Origin: Branchiostoma floridae
Lineage: Eukaryota; Chordata; Leptocardii; Amphioxiformes; Branchiostomatidae
DNA length: 64,000 bases
Direction: 5' to 3'
Assembly: GCF_000003815.2 (NCBI RefSeq)
Contig: NC_049990.1
Span: forward strand, 9,501,539 to 9,565,538
Shown: positions 41,301 through 50,625 of the stretch, one piece after another
Position numbering within the stretch: the first letter of the stretch is position 1
How the letters are laid out: the number at the start of each line of letters is the position of its first letter
The notes under the pieces: generated by a model
Told to the model about the DNA's origin: nothing
What the model saw: the letters and a program-made list of their open reading frames with translations, nothing else
Database searches by the model: none
Translations under genes and position numbers: made by a program

Positions 41301-42138
41301 TGGGACATGTTTATACCTTTACATTCGTGCCACTCAGATACTGGCAGAAATGCTGATACATGATGGCTGGTAGTGGAACGGCGTCATCTTTTAGACACAG
41401 CTGCATTTATTGAAAATAAACCGAACCTGACTGTTTATAATTTATCATCGAGAACGAAATAGCAGTTAGTCAAAGACTCGTATCAGCAGAAATGTGACTG
41501 GCAGTATCGAGAACTTTGAGATTTGATACTGCATCATTAGTCTGTCCTGCAGTACATTCAACCCAGGAAGTTGCCATACTATTGATGTGCATATGGCAGT
41601 GTCTCGGACCTGAATAACAATGACTTTTCACTGTAATCATTCCAATTATGGCGTGACATTACAAATAGCATGTTTGCCATTGCCAAATTTCAGTGGCCCA
41701 AAAAGAGTCATACATGGCATTCTTCATAATGTGAGGCATACAAGTCATGACATTAGCAATAGGGATAGAAGTTCGTAACTTCATTCTTAATTGTGTGGCA
41801 TTATTTTATCTTTTACAGTACGATCAATACATATATGTCTATCTGTTTTGTAGCATGTCCAGACTGTTTACAAAATATACAGAACTGACAGGATATCATT
41901 TTCCCTTGCAGCTGGCAGCAAGAATGAGGAAGAGATGTACTTCGAAGACTCCACCCCAAAACAAAAGGCCGCCGCGCCAGGAGACTCCAGAGTCGAGACC
42001 ATCAACGATGTAGACAGACAAAATGCCGACCCCAACGTCCTCAACACAGAAAGCAGTAGTACCGCGCCTGCGGCAACCGTGTCACTGGTTGCCATGGCAA
42101 CATTCATCGTCACAGCGTACTTGAGACATACCCTCTAA
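7642..42138 (+). CDS. GPC3/5: Glypican, GPC3/GPC5 subfamily (5'-incomplete, exons 3-8)
   Basis: Gene-level entry. Six exons join in frame (7642-8336, 12706-12822, 13466-13596, 20164-20284, 34832-35000, 41912-42138) into 485 residues and a TAA stop. Every junction has AG acceptor and GT donor with compatible phase (1-0, 0-0, 0-2, 2-0, 0-1, 1-stop). The product would be a GPI-anchored heparan sulphate proteoglycan of the outer plasma membrane; the family modulates Wnt, Hedgehog, BMP and FGF signalling. Subfamily is called from stretches such as ALNLGVEVVNTT and IIDKLKHIKE, which resemble GPC3/GPC5 rather than GPC4/GPC6. Ten Cys are present; the other four of the usual 14 belong to the two 5' exons, which I did not find in bases 1-7641. 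With about 110 residues from those exons the protein would be near 595 residues, close to the family norm. Glypican identity is near certain; subfamily is strong; that it is a single pro-orthologue of both vertebrate genes is inference. Confidence 0.95.
8337..12705 (+). other. Intron 3 of GPC3/5
   Basis: A 4.4 kb intron with GT start and a C/T-rich tract before AG at 12705. It contains one fold-back element (11378-11562). Nothing else could be assigned. Confidence 0.85.
11378..11562. mobile_element. Fold-back (MITE-like) element in intron 3
   Basis: The ends are inverted copies: the left arm starts TTAGCCTGGATGCCAGAC and the right arm reads GTCTGGTACCCAGGCTAA, with two mismatches over 18 bases. 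The interior has a smaller palindrome (CCTCGGCTCGAGG). About 185 bases long with no coding capacity, consistent with a non-autonomous DNA transposon. A clear target duplication was not seen. Confidence 0.6.
12706..12822 (+). CDS. GPC3/5: Glypican exon 4: linker with furin-type site
   Basis: The acceptor CCCACTTACAG ends at 12705 and the donor GTATGG starts at 12823. Both borders fall between codons, giving 39 residues (232-270 of the fragment). The exon opens VQKAC, equivalent to the conserved Cys just after the large exon in vertebrate glypicans. It continues with a very basic stretch, RRPRQRNRRA, containing RNRR (242-245), an exact R-X-R-R proprotein convertase consensus. Vertebrate GPC3 is cleaved by furin-like convertases in the equivalent linker, so cleavage into N- and C-terminal chains held by disulphides is expected here. 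The rest is low in conserved residues, as this linker usually is. Confidence 0.92.
12823..13465 (+). other. Intron 4 of GPC3/5
   Basis: A 643-base intron, the shortest in the gene, with GT-AG borders. No feature was recognised inside. Confidence 0.85.
13466..13596 (+). CDS. GPC3/5: Glypican exon 5: C-terminal core, CWNG motif
   Basis: The acceptor CTTTTTCAG ends at 13465 and the donor GTAAGT starts at 13597. The exon starts on a codon boundary and ends after two bases of an Arg codon completed by the next exon. It encodes residues 271-313, with two conserved Cys at 291 (TIC) and 306 (TCWNG). The CWNG motif followed by a short linker is typical of glypicans. No start or stop lies inside, and open frames on the other strand are shadows. 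Confidence 0.93.
18503..18533. repeat. Short palindrome (AGGCGTCT ... AGACGCCT)
   Basis: Inverted arms AGGCGTCT and AGACGCCT separated by about 13 bases, extendable with gaps. It may be a remnant of a fold-back element or chance. Confidence 0.35.
18922..18935 (-). promoter_or_regulatory. CTCF-like motif 1
   Basis: The + strand reads GCGCCACCTAGCAG; its complement, CTGCTAGGTGGCGC, matches 12 of 14 positions of the vertebrate CTCF core CCASYAGRKGGCRS. Motif-level evidence only. Confidence 0.35.
19047..19060 (-). promoter_or_regulatory. CTCF-like motif 2
   Basis: ATGCCACCTAGCAG on +; the complement matches 11 of 14 positions of the CTCF core, in the same orientation as the motif 125 bases upstream. 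The two may instead be traces of one repeat. Confidence 0.25.
19904..19917 (+). promoter_or_regulatory. CTCF-like motif 3
   Basis: TCACTAGAGGGCGC matches 13 of 14 positions of the CTCF core, failing only at the first base. It is in the opposite orientation to the two upstream motifs. Confidence 0.4.
20164..20284 (+). CDS. GPC3/5: Glypican exon 6: IIDKLKHIKE helix
   Basis: The acceptor TGTTTTACAG ends at 20163 and the donor GTGAGG starts at 20285. One base completes the split Arg codon, then 40 codons follow (residues 315-354). The last ten residues, IIDKLKHIKE, differ by about two positions from the equivalent GPC3 segment, and the upstream stretch YTIPVVDNGFQAQ resembles GPC5. This is the last helix of the folded core before the flexible glycosaminoglycan-bearing stalk, and it is the strongest single marker of the 3/5 subfamily here. 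Confidence 0.93.
24419..25037. promoter_or_regulatory. Cluster of ATGRYCATT motifs, enhancer candidate
   Basis: Five copies of a nine-base word (ATGACCATT, ATGGCCATT, ATGACCATC, ATGGTCATT, ATGGTCATT) occur near 24419, 24461, 24493, 24610 and 25029. Two sit in a longer shared 13-mer, ATGGCCATTACGG at 24461 and ATGGTCATTACGG at 24610. Nuclear-receptor-like half sites (AAAGGTCA, TGACCC) lie among them. The segment is more GC-balanced than its surroundings and has no coding frame. The function is inferred only. Confidence 0.3.
31900..32450. repeat. Degenerate minisatellite, unit about 105-125 bases
   Basis: The word AAATGTAA (once AGATGTAA) recurs at 31971, 32077, 32185, 32290 and 32415. After it come recurring blocks ending GACCAGACT, then TATATCA, then CCCATGCCC-like, then CACATAGCAC-like, then GCTGATTACCA-like sequence. 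Spacings of 106, 108, 105 and 125 bases define about four and a half units, the last lengthened by a short internal duplication of a CAGACTCTCTGTA block. Confidence 0.75.
34832..35000 (+). CDS. GPC3/5: Glypican exon 7: heparan sulphate attachment stalk
   Basis: The acceptor GTATTTCCAG ends at 34831 and the donor GTAAGT starts at 35001. It has 56 codons plus one base (residues 355-410). After a short helical lead (LIVSKMAMW) the exon is almost only Asp, Glu, Gly and Ser. Five Ser-Gly dipeptides (Ser 372, 375, 386, 398, 400) sit among acidic residues, including SGGSGDG and SGSGDGE. Clustered SG sites with nearby acidic residues favour heparan sulphate over chondroitin sulphate in known proteoglycans. 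The GC-rich composition stands out sharply from the AT-rich introns on both sides. Confidence 0.93.
35061..35345. repeat. Tandem duplication of a stem-loop unit (period 161)
   Basis: Two diverged units start at 35061 and 35222. Each contains GCAGACTTT (35098-35106; 35253-35261) and, about 40 bases on, AAAAGTCTGC (35145-35154; 35303-35312), which pair as a 9-base stem. Between them lies a smaller stem, CTGGAT-GTTGC-ATCCAG in unit 2 and the same with mismatch in unit 1. The shared order continues after the stem (GCCAGGCCAA-like). The pair starts about 60 bases after the exon 7 donor. Confidence 0.65.
38546..38790. repeat. Intronic direct duplication, copy A
   Basis: Starts near CTACCTTTTGCATTTG and includes AATTCAGCGGAATCGTTGAC and TTGACATTTGGCCTA, then after a variable gap CAGACGGTCGTGTCT and TAATTTCCT. 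The same blocks recur in the same order about 1.06 kb downstream with roughly 10-15 percent divergence in the best part. Confidence 0.6.
39608..39800. repeat. Intronic direct duplication, copy B
   Basis: Counterpart of the copy at 38546: CCCACCTTTTGCATTTG, AATTCAGCGCAATTGTTGAC, TTGACATTTGGCCTA, then CAGATGGTTGCGTCT and AAATTTCCT. The sequence between the two copies is not part of the repeat, so this is a dispersed rather than adjacent duplication. Confidence 0.6.
41912..42138 (+). CDS. GPC3/5: Glypican exon 8: C-terminal stalk and GPI signal
   Basis: The acceptor TTTTCCCTTGCAG ends at 41911. Two bases complete a Thr codon begun in exon 7, followed by 74 codons and TAA at 42136-42138. An acidic, Pro/Ala-containing stalk leads to a run of small residues (ESSSTAPAA) and then a hydrophobic C-terminal segment of about 20 residues ending LRHTL. 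That is the layout of a GPI-transamidase signal, with the omega site most likely one of Ser 458-460 of the fragment. No transmembrane anchor or cytoplasmic tail follows, so the mature protein is predicted to be lipid-anchored. Confidence 0.92.
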
Positions 42139-44013
42139 TGTTAATGACGTTTCCCTTCCATCAGCTCTCCAACCTTTGTATGTAATGATCCCCCAATTTT
42201 TCAGTTGTGTTTTTCGATGCCCAGAACTTTTGTACATACAGGACTATAATGTATTATAATAGAGGTGAGCGGCAAATGTCATATATACTGAGGGACAGTC
42301 GAACGGCATTGTATATACGGAATATGCATCTCTCGGCACGGGTTATTTTGTACTTACTTCGTCTTACTGAAGGACTGTCGTTTTCTTTTTTGTGAACAGG
42401 AGGTTAGTTAAGAGAGGGGAACGTAAAAGAGTATTTGTAACTGTTGAAGTCAATATAATAAGCATCATACGTTCTTTGAATAAGCTCTTGGACATGGCAA
42501 ACAAGAAACAAATTGTCTGGGGACAACGATACAGCCTACACATTGCTAAGTGCTAAATTGGTGCATCTATGAGACCCTTTGTTTTCATTGAATGTTCCAT
42601 TTTTTGTCAGATATTGAAGAAGATGTTGAGTTTGCCACCCAGAAAACACTAGGCCATAGATCATACTTCATGTTATACAATAAGAGCATAATGAGAATGA
42701 TGATTAATTGTTCAATGTTACAAAGCACTATGTATACTGATCCCACATGTTCTATTTATATATTTCTTGTATTTGAATCTTGCCACGAATATACAGTACC
42801 AAAAATCGAAGGCTTACCATTTTATGCCTTGGACCATCCTTTGGAATTTAGGCCTTTTTTGAGTGCTTCTGAATTTGTTTACAATTTTTTTTTTCATTTG
42901 TGGAGAGAGAATACCTCATGTGGTGTTGAAATGAGAGAGAGCCAGTAATGACAATGTTAGGTGTATTTATGGGAATGTACAACTGAGGTATAATTCTGCT
43001 TCCCTTACTATGATTTTTGCGATTGTGAATGTGGCAATTTAATGAAAATGCAAAGCAAGAATCTTGGACAAATGACGTTTTTCTTTGTAATTTTCAAGGT
43101 GGGGGTCGGACATACCGGTATATATAACTGCATTACTATATAGACAACTTCCATGTAGTTGTAACTTTTGACACGTTTTCAATGTTATGTTTTTGTACCA
43201 TGACTACATATAATATGGTGTTACAGTAAGATACAAACGTTTTAATGTGTTTAGCCAAGAATTTACTAGGCAAGGCCAGTGGGGTGCAGTTTTGTATGTA
43301 TTAGCACTGCAATGAGATGTGCCTTGAATGAATCTTTTGAATATATATTTTGATACTCCTTGGCCATTCAAATAATCGTAAAATTGTAGATTCCTTGTTA
43401 TACGATAGCAGTTTGGTTCTTACGGTTGGAATTTGGTGCGTAGTTGTTATCATCTGATCGTCATTCTTTTGTAAGGCCGGCATTTTTTGTACTATATAGC
43501 AAAGCCAAGCAGTGGACAGTAAGCAGTTATTAGACAACTTCCTGTTAAAAATATCCGATATCATTCTGTATTGCTTGTGACAACAATTTGATTATTGTTC
43601 CTATGTCAACAGAAATCTGGAGGGGTATATGCATACTTAGTCTAAAAGGGGAGTGTCTCATATGAGTTTAACACCAAACAATATCATTACGACAGCTAGT
43701 ACATTTTCTAGGGAACTACAATGATAAGAAAATTTTTTCAGCAAATCATAATCTATCCCAATTGTAAATTTTCCAGTATATTGGCCCACCTGTTTTTTTA
43801 ATGGCCATTTTCACAATTTTTGATATGATTTTTGAGTAAGTTGCTGCAAAATTTTGAATTTCTAGTTCTTGGATGTTGTAAAGGTTTTAGTTTGAATTTT
43901 CGCTTTTTTCTTCGTGATTGTATAAAGTATTTGTCCTACTTCAATATGTTGTGTAAGGTTTGCTGTGAATCTGTATCTGGGTGGTCAAGTGGTATTTCTG
44001 GTTCTATTTCTGT

Positions 44014-44146
44014 GTAGTCTCTATCAGACTCCATAGGATTTGCTTACAAATTGCAAATTGGGCAGTACTGTGCATAGATGCCAATTACATGTATGCCAAA
44101 ACAGATAGAGTGAGCACATCCTATGGAGTCTGGGTGCCGAGACTAC
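44014..44146. mobile_element. Fold-back element in the glypican 3' UTR
   Basis: The left arm reads GTAGTCTC then CAGACTCCATAGGAT; the right arm reads ATCCTATGGAGTCTG then GAGACTAC, separated by about 70 bases. Both arm blocks pair perfectly (8 and 15 bases) around small unpaired segments. At 133 bases with no coding content it fits a short MITE. It is upstream of the poly(A) signal, so the transcript should carry the hairpin. Confidence 0.65.
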
Positions 44147-44556
44147 AGTTTCTACTTCAGTATTATGCCATCTGTAATTTATTTCTTACCCCACCACAAA
44201 AGCTTTTGTACAAAACTATGGAAGGCTGCCACTCCTTACTAGTATGGGCAACATTACCAAACAACAAACAAACATTGTTGATGACTTTCTCTTGTACACC
44301 ATACCTACCTGTATCATTGATTGATTCCTCGTGTAATCTGCATGTTTCTAATTTGCATAAATGGGAAGTGTCCATGCTCCTGTAACTGTGCACATCAGAG
44401 TTCAAGTTGTCAAAGACAATTGCACACTCTTGAGTTAACAGAAGTTTGAAAGATTTTGTCTGTACGATGTCTGGTGGCGTTGATCATGTACTGTTACCAG
44501 TGATGTTTGCTGAACATTCTATCTAATTCATTTCCAAACACCATCCTCCAAATGAC

Positions 44557-44562
44557 AATAAA
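44557..44562 (+). terminator. Polyadenylation signal AATAAA
   Basis: Canonical hexamer about 2.4 kb after the glypican stop, with T/G-rich sequence (TTTACTTTGTTCTGT) roughly 30-55 bases downstream. It is the first AATAAA that I see after the stop codon. Confidence 0.55.
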
Positions 44563-47174
44563 ACTTGACCAAGTCATTGCTTTGAGTCTGACTTTACTTT
44601 GTTCTGTAGTTAAACTTGAAATAGAAGCTATAGGGTGTGAGAATGGCGTGAAATCATGACTGCCATGCTGGTTGACTAGAGCTGGAATAATCAGACCTAA
44701 GGAGTTTGTATATAATCTATTATTTTGTGACTGAATTATCCTGATTAATCCATACTTTATTAAGTCTTTTTAAGTCATCTTGTCCGCCAACAATCTCAAG
44801 TCAAAACATATCAACCTTCTCAGCAGAGATACTAATATGTATACAGTAAGCCGTCTTTCCTCTAGGCTCTAGGTCGGTTTTCACTGGTTGATTTGAAATC
44901 TAAATGAGGAGCAGTTTGATAGCCTCTATAGCGGCCTCCGACTGATCTTTTTATTTTGGTTCTCTTCACTGATCGATGACGTACTGTTTTCTGATTGCTG
45001 GGGGCACTGCCGAGAATACTGCAACTGAAAACAACACATGTTAAGCATTGGCAAACAGAAATCTTTCAAAACACCATCTGAAGCCTGATTTTAAAGTATA
45101 AAGTTGTAATAGCTAAAAGTGGATCTGAATAAAGTCAAAGTCATTTTGAGGCCGTGCAATGTGTTCGAATCGGCGGTGAGGGATTTAAGCTGAATCAGCC
45201 CAAATATTGCCAGGGTTTAGCAAGGACGGGTTTAGGAACAATCTCACCCACAAATCCAGTTGCAATTTTCTTCAACCACTGATATAAAGATAGTTTTCTT
45301 CCGCAGAACAAAATGTCCATACAGTAAGACGGTCAGAATTGAAAGTATATGAGGACTAGGTTATCATTGAGAAATTGGAGATTTGCAAGCCACTATCTCA
45401 GAGTCTATATTTAGCCTTGCTGAATTAAGGTGGAACTTCCTTATTGTAACGGCACATCTTCGCCTTGTTAATGCACGTCTTTGTAATGAAATGGACCGTC
45501 GCCACTTTGAAGATGGTAAAAAGAAGCTCTAGTTCAGGCATGATTTAACACGGGACAGGAACGTTATCGTCATACACACAGATATATCTGCCATTCCCAG
45601 AAAGCCGAAAAGACCTCCAACTTGGAGTTTTATCAGATCGCTGCGCACGTTATCTCCGAGATGTCAGCTTCAGCCGCGGAGAGGGATTTAGAACGCAAGT
45701 CTGTTCGATATCACCCAACTCAGGGTTCTGCAGACGATTGTATATTTCAAGTCAAAACTAGAGAAATAAATAAAAGACTGGCGAAATGAAAGAAGATGCA
45801 TGGCACTACCATCGTGACATTACGTTGTCATACTAGAGCTTTGCTTTGTCTATTCGTCATTCGGCGTCATTCTGAAGAATTTCCGTTCTGAATAAGTATT
45901 TCAGTAATTGATTTAGATGACGAGCAGACATCTTGTGTTAAATCGATGTTGACAAATGGCTATATCGCGTAAAATCCCACGAGTAATGATGAAGATTATG
46001 AAGATGACCACAGAGTTGAAACAGGACAGACGTTGTTAAAGAATAAACAGAAAAAAGTGTTATGATTCAGCAAAAAAAGTGCAGCTCTTATATTTAATAG
46101 AAACATTAGACTAACAGAGAAATGCACACGAAGACGCGCACACACGTACGCACAAACGAACACACACGAACACAAAGACACTGTGAACACTTCAGAAAAA
46201 ACATACACCCATATGTCCTACGACACTTAATTTCTTGTCTGCCTCTATGATCATATCTCCCCACCACGTACAGTATGTGTGCCCATATCAACCCCATTAT
46301 ACAACCGACAACAATGCCTTGTAGTAAAGCTCCATTGAAAGCTTTTTGTGTATAGCAGCTGGTCGTCAACACAACGGCCAGCTGACGCTGCATTAAAGAC
46401 TGCAGCTTAGGGAATAAGGTAAAAATAAACAACACGCTTATCTGTGCAAAGTTCAGAGGAAAAATGCAGATATATTTGTAAAGGAGGACCTGTTCAACAG
46501 AATCAACGTGGAACTTCTAAACTGATATTTCCAAATACAGTAGATGTCTGGCTTCGGCTTGGTTTTGAACACAATTCCGTTCGTTTGTGGCGAGGGAAAA
46601 ACACCACTTGAAAAAGAATAAATCAAAAGAAAAGACAAATGTTGTCGACTAAATACGTTGGGCTTTTAAGCTAGTTTTTACCAGGCTTCAAACAGTTAGA
46701 AATTTTAGGTAAAGCATTATCATCAGCTCCCCGTTAGATTAAGGTATCTCTCCACTGCTTGCGCTCTGAACATTGCCACGGTTTTGCATTTTCCTATCTA
46801 CTGAGTTGGCGTACGTCCCAACTGCCGTTCCTTTGATTCTTTCTTTATCTTGTTGTTTCTATCTCGCCTTTCAGGAGGCGGGCGTCCTTTCACTCGTTAT
46901 GGCACGGCCGAACACGAGTCGACAAGGGAGAGAAAAGAAACGTTCCATTTGTGTCATGCGTTACCAATAGAATTAGCGGTCCTTCTGGCATCCGCGGAGA
47001 AAACACAATAAAGTTGACGTAATCCCATAGACGTGTAATGCGCGACCACCCTGGTACAGCGGGTTATTATGTATGGATGACAAACAATGTCCGTATGCTA
47101 CCAACTAACCAAAGGTGCGGTCACACTCGTCCTATTTTGAACGACCCGTCCGCGACTGTCCCAAGAACATACTC

Positions 47175-47429
47175 TCCAAGCAGAGGTTCAGCTCCGGCTG
47201 CTTTTACGTGTTTAATATTGTTGGGCTTTCTATTCTCTCTCCCCCCCCCCCCCCCANNNNNNNNNNNNNNNNNNNNNNNNNNNNNNNNNNNNNNNNNNNN
47301 NNNNNNNNNNNNNNNNNNNNNNNNNNNNNNNNNNNNNNNNNNNNNNNNNNNNNNNNCGTCGATGATGAAGAAAACTGTGCAGAATAGAAAACCCAACAAA
47401 AACGTCAAGAAAACAGCCGGAACCGAACC
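47175..47429. mobile_element. Fold-back element family A, copy 1 (interrupted by gap)
   Basis: The left arm TCCAAGCAGAGGTTCAGC with CTCCGGCTG and GGGCTTTCTATT matches the other family members. The right part, after the gap, reads CTGTGCAGAATAGAAAACCC and CAGCCGGAACCGAACC, the expected inverted counterpart. The terminal CTCTGCTTGGA of the right arm is missing. The element encloses a poly-C run and the 100-base gap. Confidence 0.7.
47257..47356. other. Assembly gap (100 N)
   Basis: Exactly 100 undetermined bases, a conventional placeholder length, so the true size is unknown. A run of about 15 C precedes it. Any frame translated across it is meaningless. Confidence 0.98.
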
Positions 47430-48369
47430 CTTTCAGCGTGCGAAGATCGACCTCGATAAATGTCGTTTACTCTTCTACATACATTTGTACTAGTACATTG
47501 TGCGGCAAATGTGACTGGGACCATAACTAGAAGATGTTTGAACGCGTCCACTCTTTATAAAAGCTCCTTGCTCTGACCAAGGAAGTTGAAACCTCTTTGC
47601 TCTGAGCATCGACGAGAACCTCAGTACCAGGCAGCGATTTCCGTCACAAGATAGCTGCAGTTTGTACGACGCATCCAGGGCTGACTGGGTAGATATATTT
47701 GATGTTTAAATGGAGCACCCTGTAAACGCTTGAATATCTAACGCTCTTTGGGAGGAAGTTATAACAAAATCCCCTAACACTTTTTACCATGCCGTATATA
47801 TAGTTGGATTACTCCAACTTGTTTGTGAATTGTCCCGTAACATGGCATTACTATTACGACATGATTCTATACAAACGCATTTTCTTAAGCTCACCATCAC
47901 CATTGCTACGTAAAGCGTACACATAAAAAATCTGTGAAAAATCAACTTAACGACGTTTTGCCGATGAAAGAGAGTCAGATAAGTCAAGAAAGTACCGCTA
48001 ATGGAAAACGGCAGGTATTTTACATGAGCGCCTTTGATGCAGAAGAAAGCGCGAGTACGCAGTTAAACAGGCATCAGCATATGGAGCTCTTATACGACTG
48101 AATGCATGAACGAATGATTTATTGACGGTACAAATGCATTGTACGTGAGTGTGGTCTACAGAACTACCGTTATAGGAATGATTCGACAGTGTGAAATTAT
48201 GGTGATATGATAAAAGAGTTGTAAAAGGTTTATCGATTCAAAAGCCCTTGCGTCAATGGAGCTTAGATCCGGCTACAAGCATAGCATATACTACTAACGT
48301 TATACCGTCTAGTTTCCTTGCCATTTTGGTAGCTGCGCGTACTTTTGTATAGGGATTGGTTGCTAGTCA

Positions 48370-48554
48370 TCCCTCTTTATCGTGGTCGAGGTACCTCCCC
48401 GCTGAACACTGGACCCCCATTTCACGTACCTTTCGAAAGACGGTGCAGCCCAAACCGAGATGCCCAACCCAGTATTGAACCGGGGTCTCCAAGTTACCAA
48501 ACAACCAGGATCTAAAATGTGAGGCTGCTACCAGTTGAGCTACACGGACATCTC
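48370..48554 (-). mobile_element. tRNA-derived SINE, minus strand
   Basis: Read on the minus strand, a tRNA-like head has an A-box TAGCTCAACTGGTAG (48542-48528) and a B-box GGTTCAATACT (48481-48471), followed by a non-tRNA body with GGGGGTCCAGTGTTCAGCGG. The A-to-B distance is longer than in a true tRNA and no cloverleaf forms, so this is a SINE copy rather than a tRNA gene. Confidence 0.6.
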
Positions 48555-49069
48555 CCGCAAGCATGTATAACGTTCCTCAAAGTAAAACAGTTGTTAAGTG
48601 TTCACAAAACCTCACCGTTTCCAGTGAACTTTATGATAATCATTTGACTGCACCGCTGTCACTGATACAGGGCGGTGTGAAAGAAGCTTGCATAAGGGTG
48701 GCAGAATAAAATAAATCATGATTTTATGATATAACTTTAGACCAGAGGAAATCCAGAGTTTAGAAGGAATCTGCTCGAATCACACATGGGTACAGACAGA
48801 TATGACCTGAGGCTGAGCTGAGAGAAATAGAAATTGGCCAAATAGCCAAAAAATAACTTCCCGAGAGGAGTAGTGGAGTTTAATAGCCCGCCCTGCTGTG
48901 TAGAGACTGTAGACTATGTCTTCTATTTCCCAGACCTTACTGAGAAGTCTGTTGACGACTGGAAGAACATAAAGACGAAGAGCTCATACCTTCGTTAAAT
49001 AAATAGACTTTTAGAGCTATTGTGTATTATTTATTCATTGATATTGTGGCTATTTCTGTTTATACATTT

Positions 49070-49220
49070 TCTTGCCAGCCCGATGGGCTCCGAACCAAGA
49101 CAACCTTCCCATCCTGTCAGTCTTCGGTTATACCATATTTCGCCTCACATCCTGTCACCCTCGGTGCTATTCAAATAACTACAGACACACATCAGGACAA
49201 GCAAACGCACAGACCGAAAA
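49070..49220. repeat. Dispersed repeat pair, copy 1
   Basis: Shares an identical stretch of more than 20 bases (around 49101-49123, containing CCTTCCCATCCTGTCAG) and several further blocks (CACATCCTGTCA, ATTCAAATAACTAC, ACAAGCAAACGCACAG) with 55741-55909, in the same order and orientation. The family is unknown. The CAAA/CACA-rich end may be a degenerate tail. Confidence 0.6.
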
Positions 49221-49903
49221 CTGTTCTCACCGAGGCAAAACTACTACTATTCTGGGCCGTGATCAGCTCATGTAAAGCAAGTAAAAACTTTACTCCAGGC
49301 ATTGTGACCTTTCAAACGAGATACACCCATTTCCTTTGCCCTGGAGCACGTATTTTACAAGTCCCCATCTAGGTTCCTCTTTGCAAAAAATAGTAGAAAT
49401 TGGCCAAAACACTACAGTGTTGATAATTCGTCGGGAGAGTTAGCCCATATGTAATTTGGGCCTTCACTGACCACTTGGCGTCTTTATTGACCACTATTCA
49501 AGATACTTGTGGAACTTCTACCACGACAGAGTTGACCCACGGCCTTTACGCAGTCACACAATATCTTTTAACGACCTCCTTCCATTCTAAATCAAAAAAG
49601 AATCTTTAGGCGACCACGTAAGACGATACAGGCCACGTCATCACCTCACTATATCTTACGACATTCTCGGAACTGAGATCCTTGAAGAAGATGTTTTTCC
49701 TTGCTTGAGTCTGTCAACGTGGGTGAATAGTTGTGCCGTCGGCTAAGTCGACCCCCTGGACTTTCTAAAGCACAAGGGCTCAGCGAAAGTGGCAGTCTGG
49801 ATATTCTGGAGTCTTTGATCATGAGAGGACGACAAACAGAGCCAGGCCTACCGTTAGACATGTTTTGAGATGTTTTCTTCAACTGTTTCTGGGGCGTTCT
49901 TAA

Positions 49904-50018
49904 TGCAAGCAGAGGTTAGGCTCCGGCTGTTCTTTTTTTTTTTTGCGCTTTGTTCTTTGCCTTGGCCGCGAGACCGTAAAAAGAAAACAGGCGGAGCCTA
50001 ACCTCTGCTTGGAGAGTA
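49904..50018. mobile_element. Fold-back element family A, copy 2
   Basis: The left arm CAAGCAGAGGTTAGGCTCCG (49906 on) pairs without mismatch with the right arm CGGAGCCTAACCTCTGCTTG. The loop carries T-rich and GCTTTGTTCTTTGCC sequence. A 7-base word TTCTTAA flanks both sides (49897-49903 and 50019-50025), a possible target duplication, although the left end looks a few bases short relative to the right. Confidence 0.75.
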
Positions 50019-50051
50019 TTCTTAAGGTAGATGACCCGCGGGAGCGTTCTT

Positions 50052-50258
50052 TGGTATAGTGGCTAGCAATCCGGCACCTGGACGGAAAGGTCGAAGGTTT
50101 AGAATACACAGTAAATCCGTCGGTGTACTTAAGTCCACTTTGCACACTGCTGGTATGGATGGCACTTTCCTTTGAATAATTTCTCCAACTGTTACTGGCA
50201 TCATTGTGTAGTGGCCAGTAATTTGGCATTTGGACGCCAAGGTCAAGTGTTCGAACCC
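50052..50258 (+). mobile_element. Two tRNA-like modules in tandem (dimeric SINE remnant)
   Basis: Module 1 has A-box-like TGGTATAGTGGCTAG (50052-50066) and a decayed B-box GGTTTAGAATA (50097-50107). Module 2 has TGTGTAGTGGCCAG (50205-50218) and GTGTTCGAACC (50247-50257). Both share the inner pattern GGCA-C/T-TTGGACG or CCTGGACG and an AAGGTC block. No acceptor stem is evident, so neither is called a tRNA gene. Confidence 0.5.
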
Positions 50259-50539
50259 CAGTCAATCCGTCGCGACGGCGTTCTTAATTCTACCTTGCGT
50301 TAAGCAGTTTGTGCTGTGTTTAAGAGAGTCAGCGAGGCTGCTGTCTAACAGCCTGCAGGCTCCCACAACGGCGGTTTCTCGGTATCTCACCAAGGCTATA
50401 CTTACCAGCCGAAGCCTACAGATCTAGAAATCGTTCCGACATGTGGCAACCCCCGGTTATGTGATACAGATGCAGACCCACGCACATGGAAGCCTACTTT
50501 ATCCACGTGGAAGTCCGTTTAAACCCCCAGGTCTTACCG

Positions 50540-50625
50540 TAGGCGACACGTGTCAGACGCTACTGACGTTACTTCTTACGTCGATAACGACGTTGTACGT
50601 TACGCCTGCGTCAACGTATTCGCCA
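50540..50625. promoter_or_regulatory. Dense ACGT-core cluster (CRE/E-box like)
   Basis: Six ACGT tetramers occur in about 80 bases, including an E-box CACGTG, TGACGTTA, TTACGTCG and ACGACGTTG. CpG is otherwise sparse nearby. This could be a regulatory element for bZIP/bHLH factors or an old repeat; there is no adjacent gene start. Confidence 0.2.

Larger units (their letters stand above)
35001..41911 (+). other. Intron 7 of GPC3/5
   Basis: A 6.9 kb GT-AG intron. It begins with a tandemly duplicated stem-loop element (35061-35345) and includes a dispersed direct duplication (38546-38790 and 39608-39800). No coding exon was recognised inside. Confidence 0.85.
42139..44580 (+). other. GPC3/5: 3' UTR of the GPC3/5 gene, to the poly(A) signal
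   Basis: This AT-rich stretch follows the stop codon and has no long coding frame on either strand. The first canonical AATAAA that I see is at 44557-44562, followed by a T/G-rich stretch near 44595-44615 that could serve as downstream element. That implies a 3' UTR of about 2.4 kb. A fold-back element lies inside it at 44014-44146. Earlier non-canonical cleavage sites cannot be excluded. Confidence 0.6.

Noticed and set aside
46106-46190. CA-rich stretch considered as a microsatellite locus of note
   Set aside because: Heavily interrupted and short; ordinary low-complexity sequence.
47038-47493. Frames spanning the N run
   Set aside because: They read through 100 unknown bases and both flanks are parts of a fold-back element.
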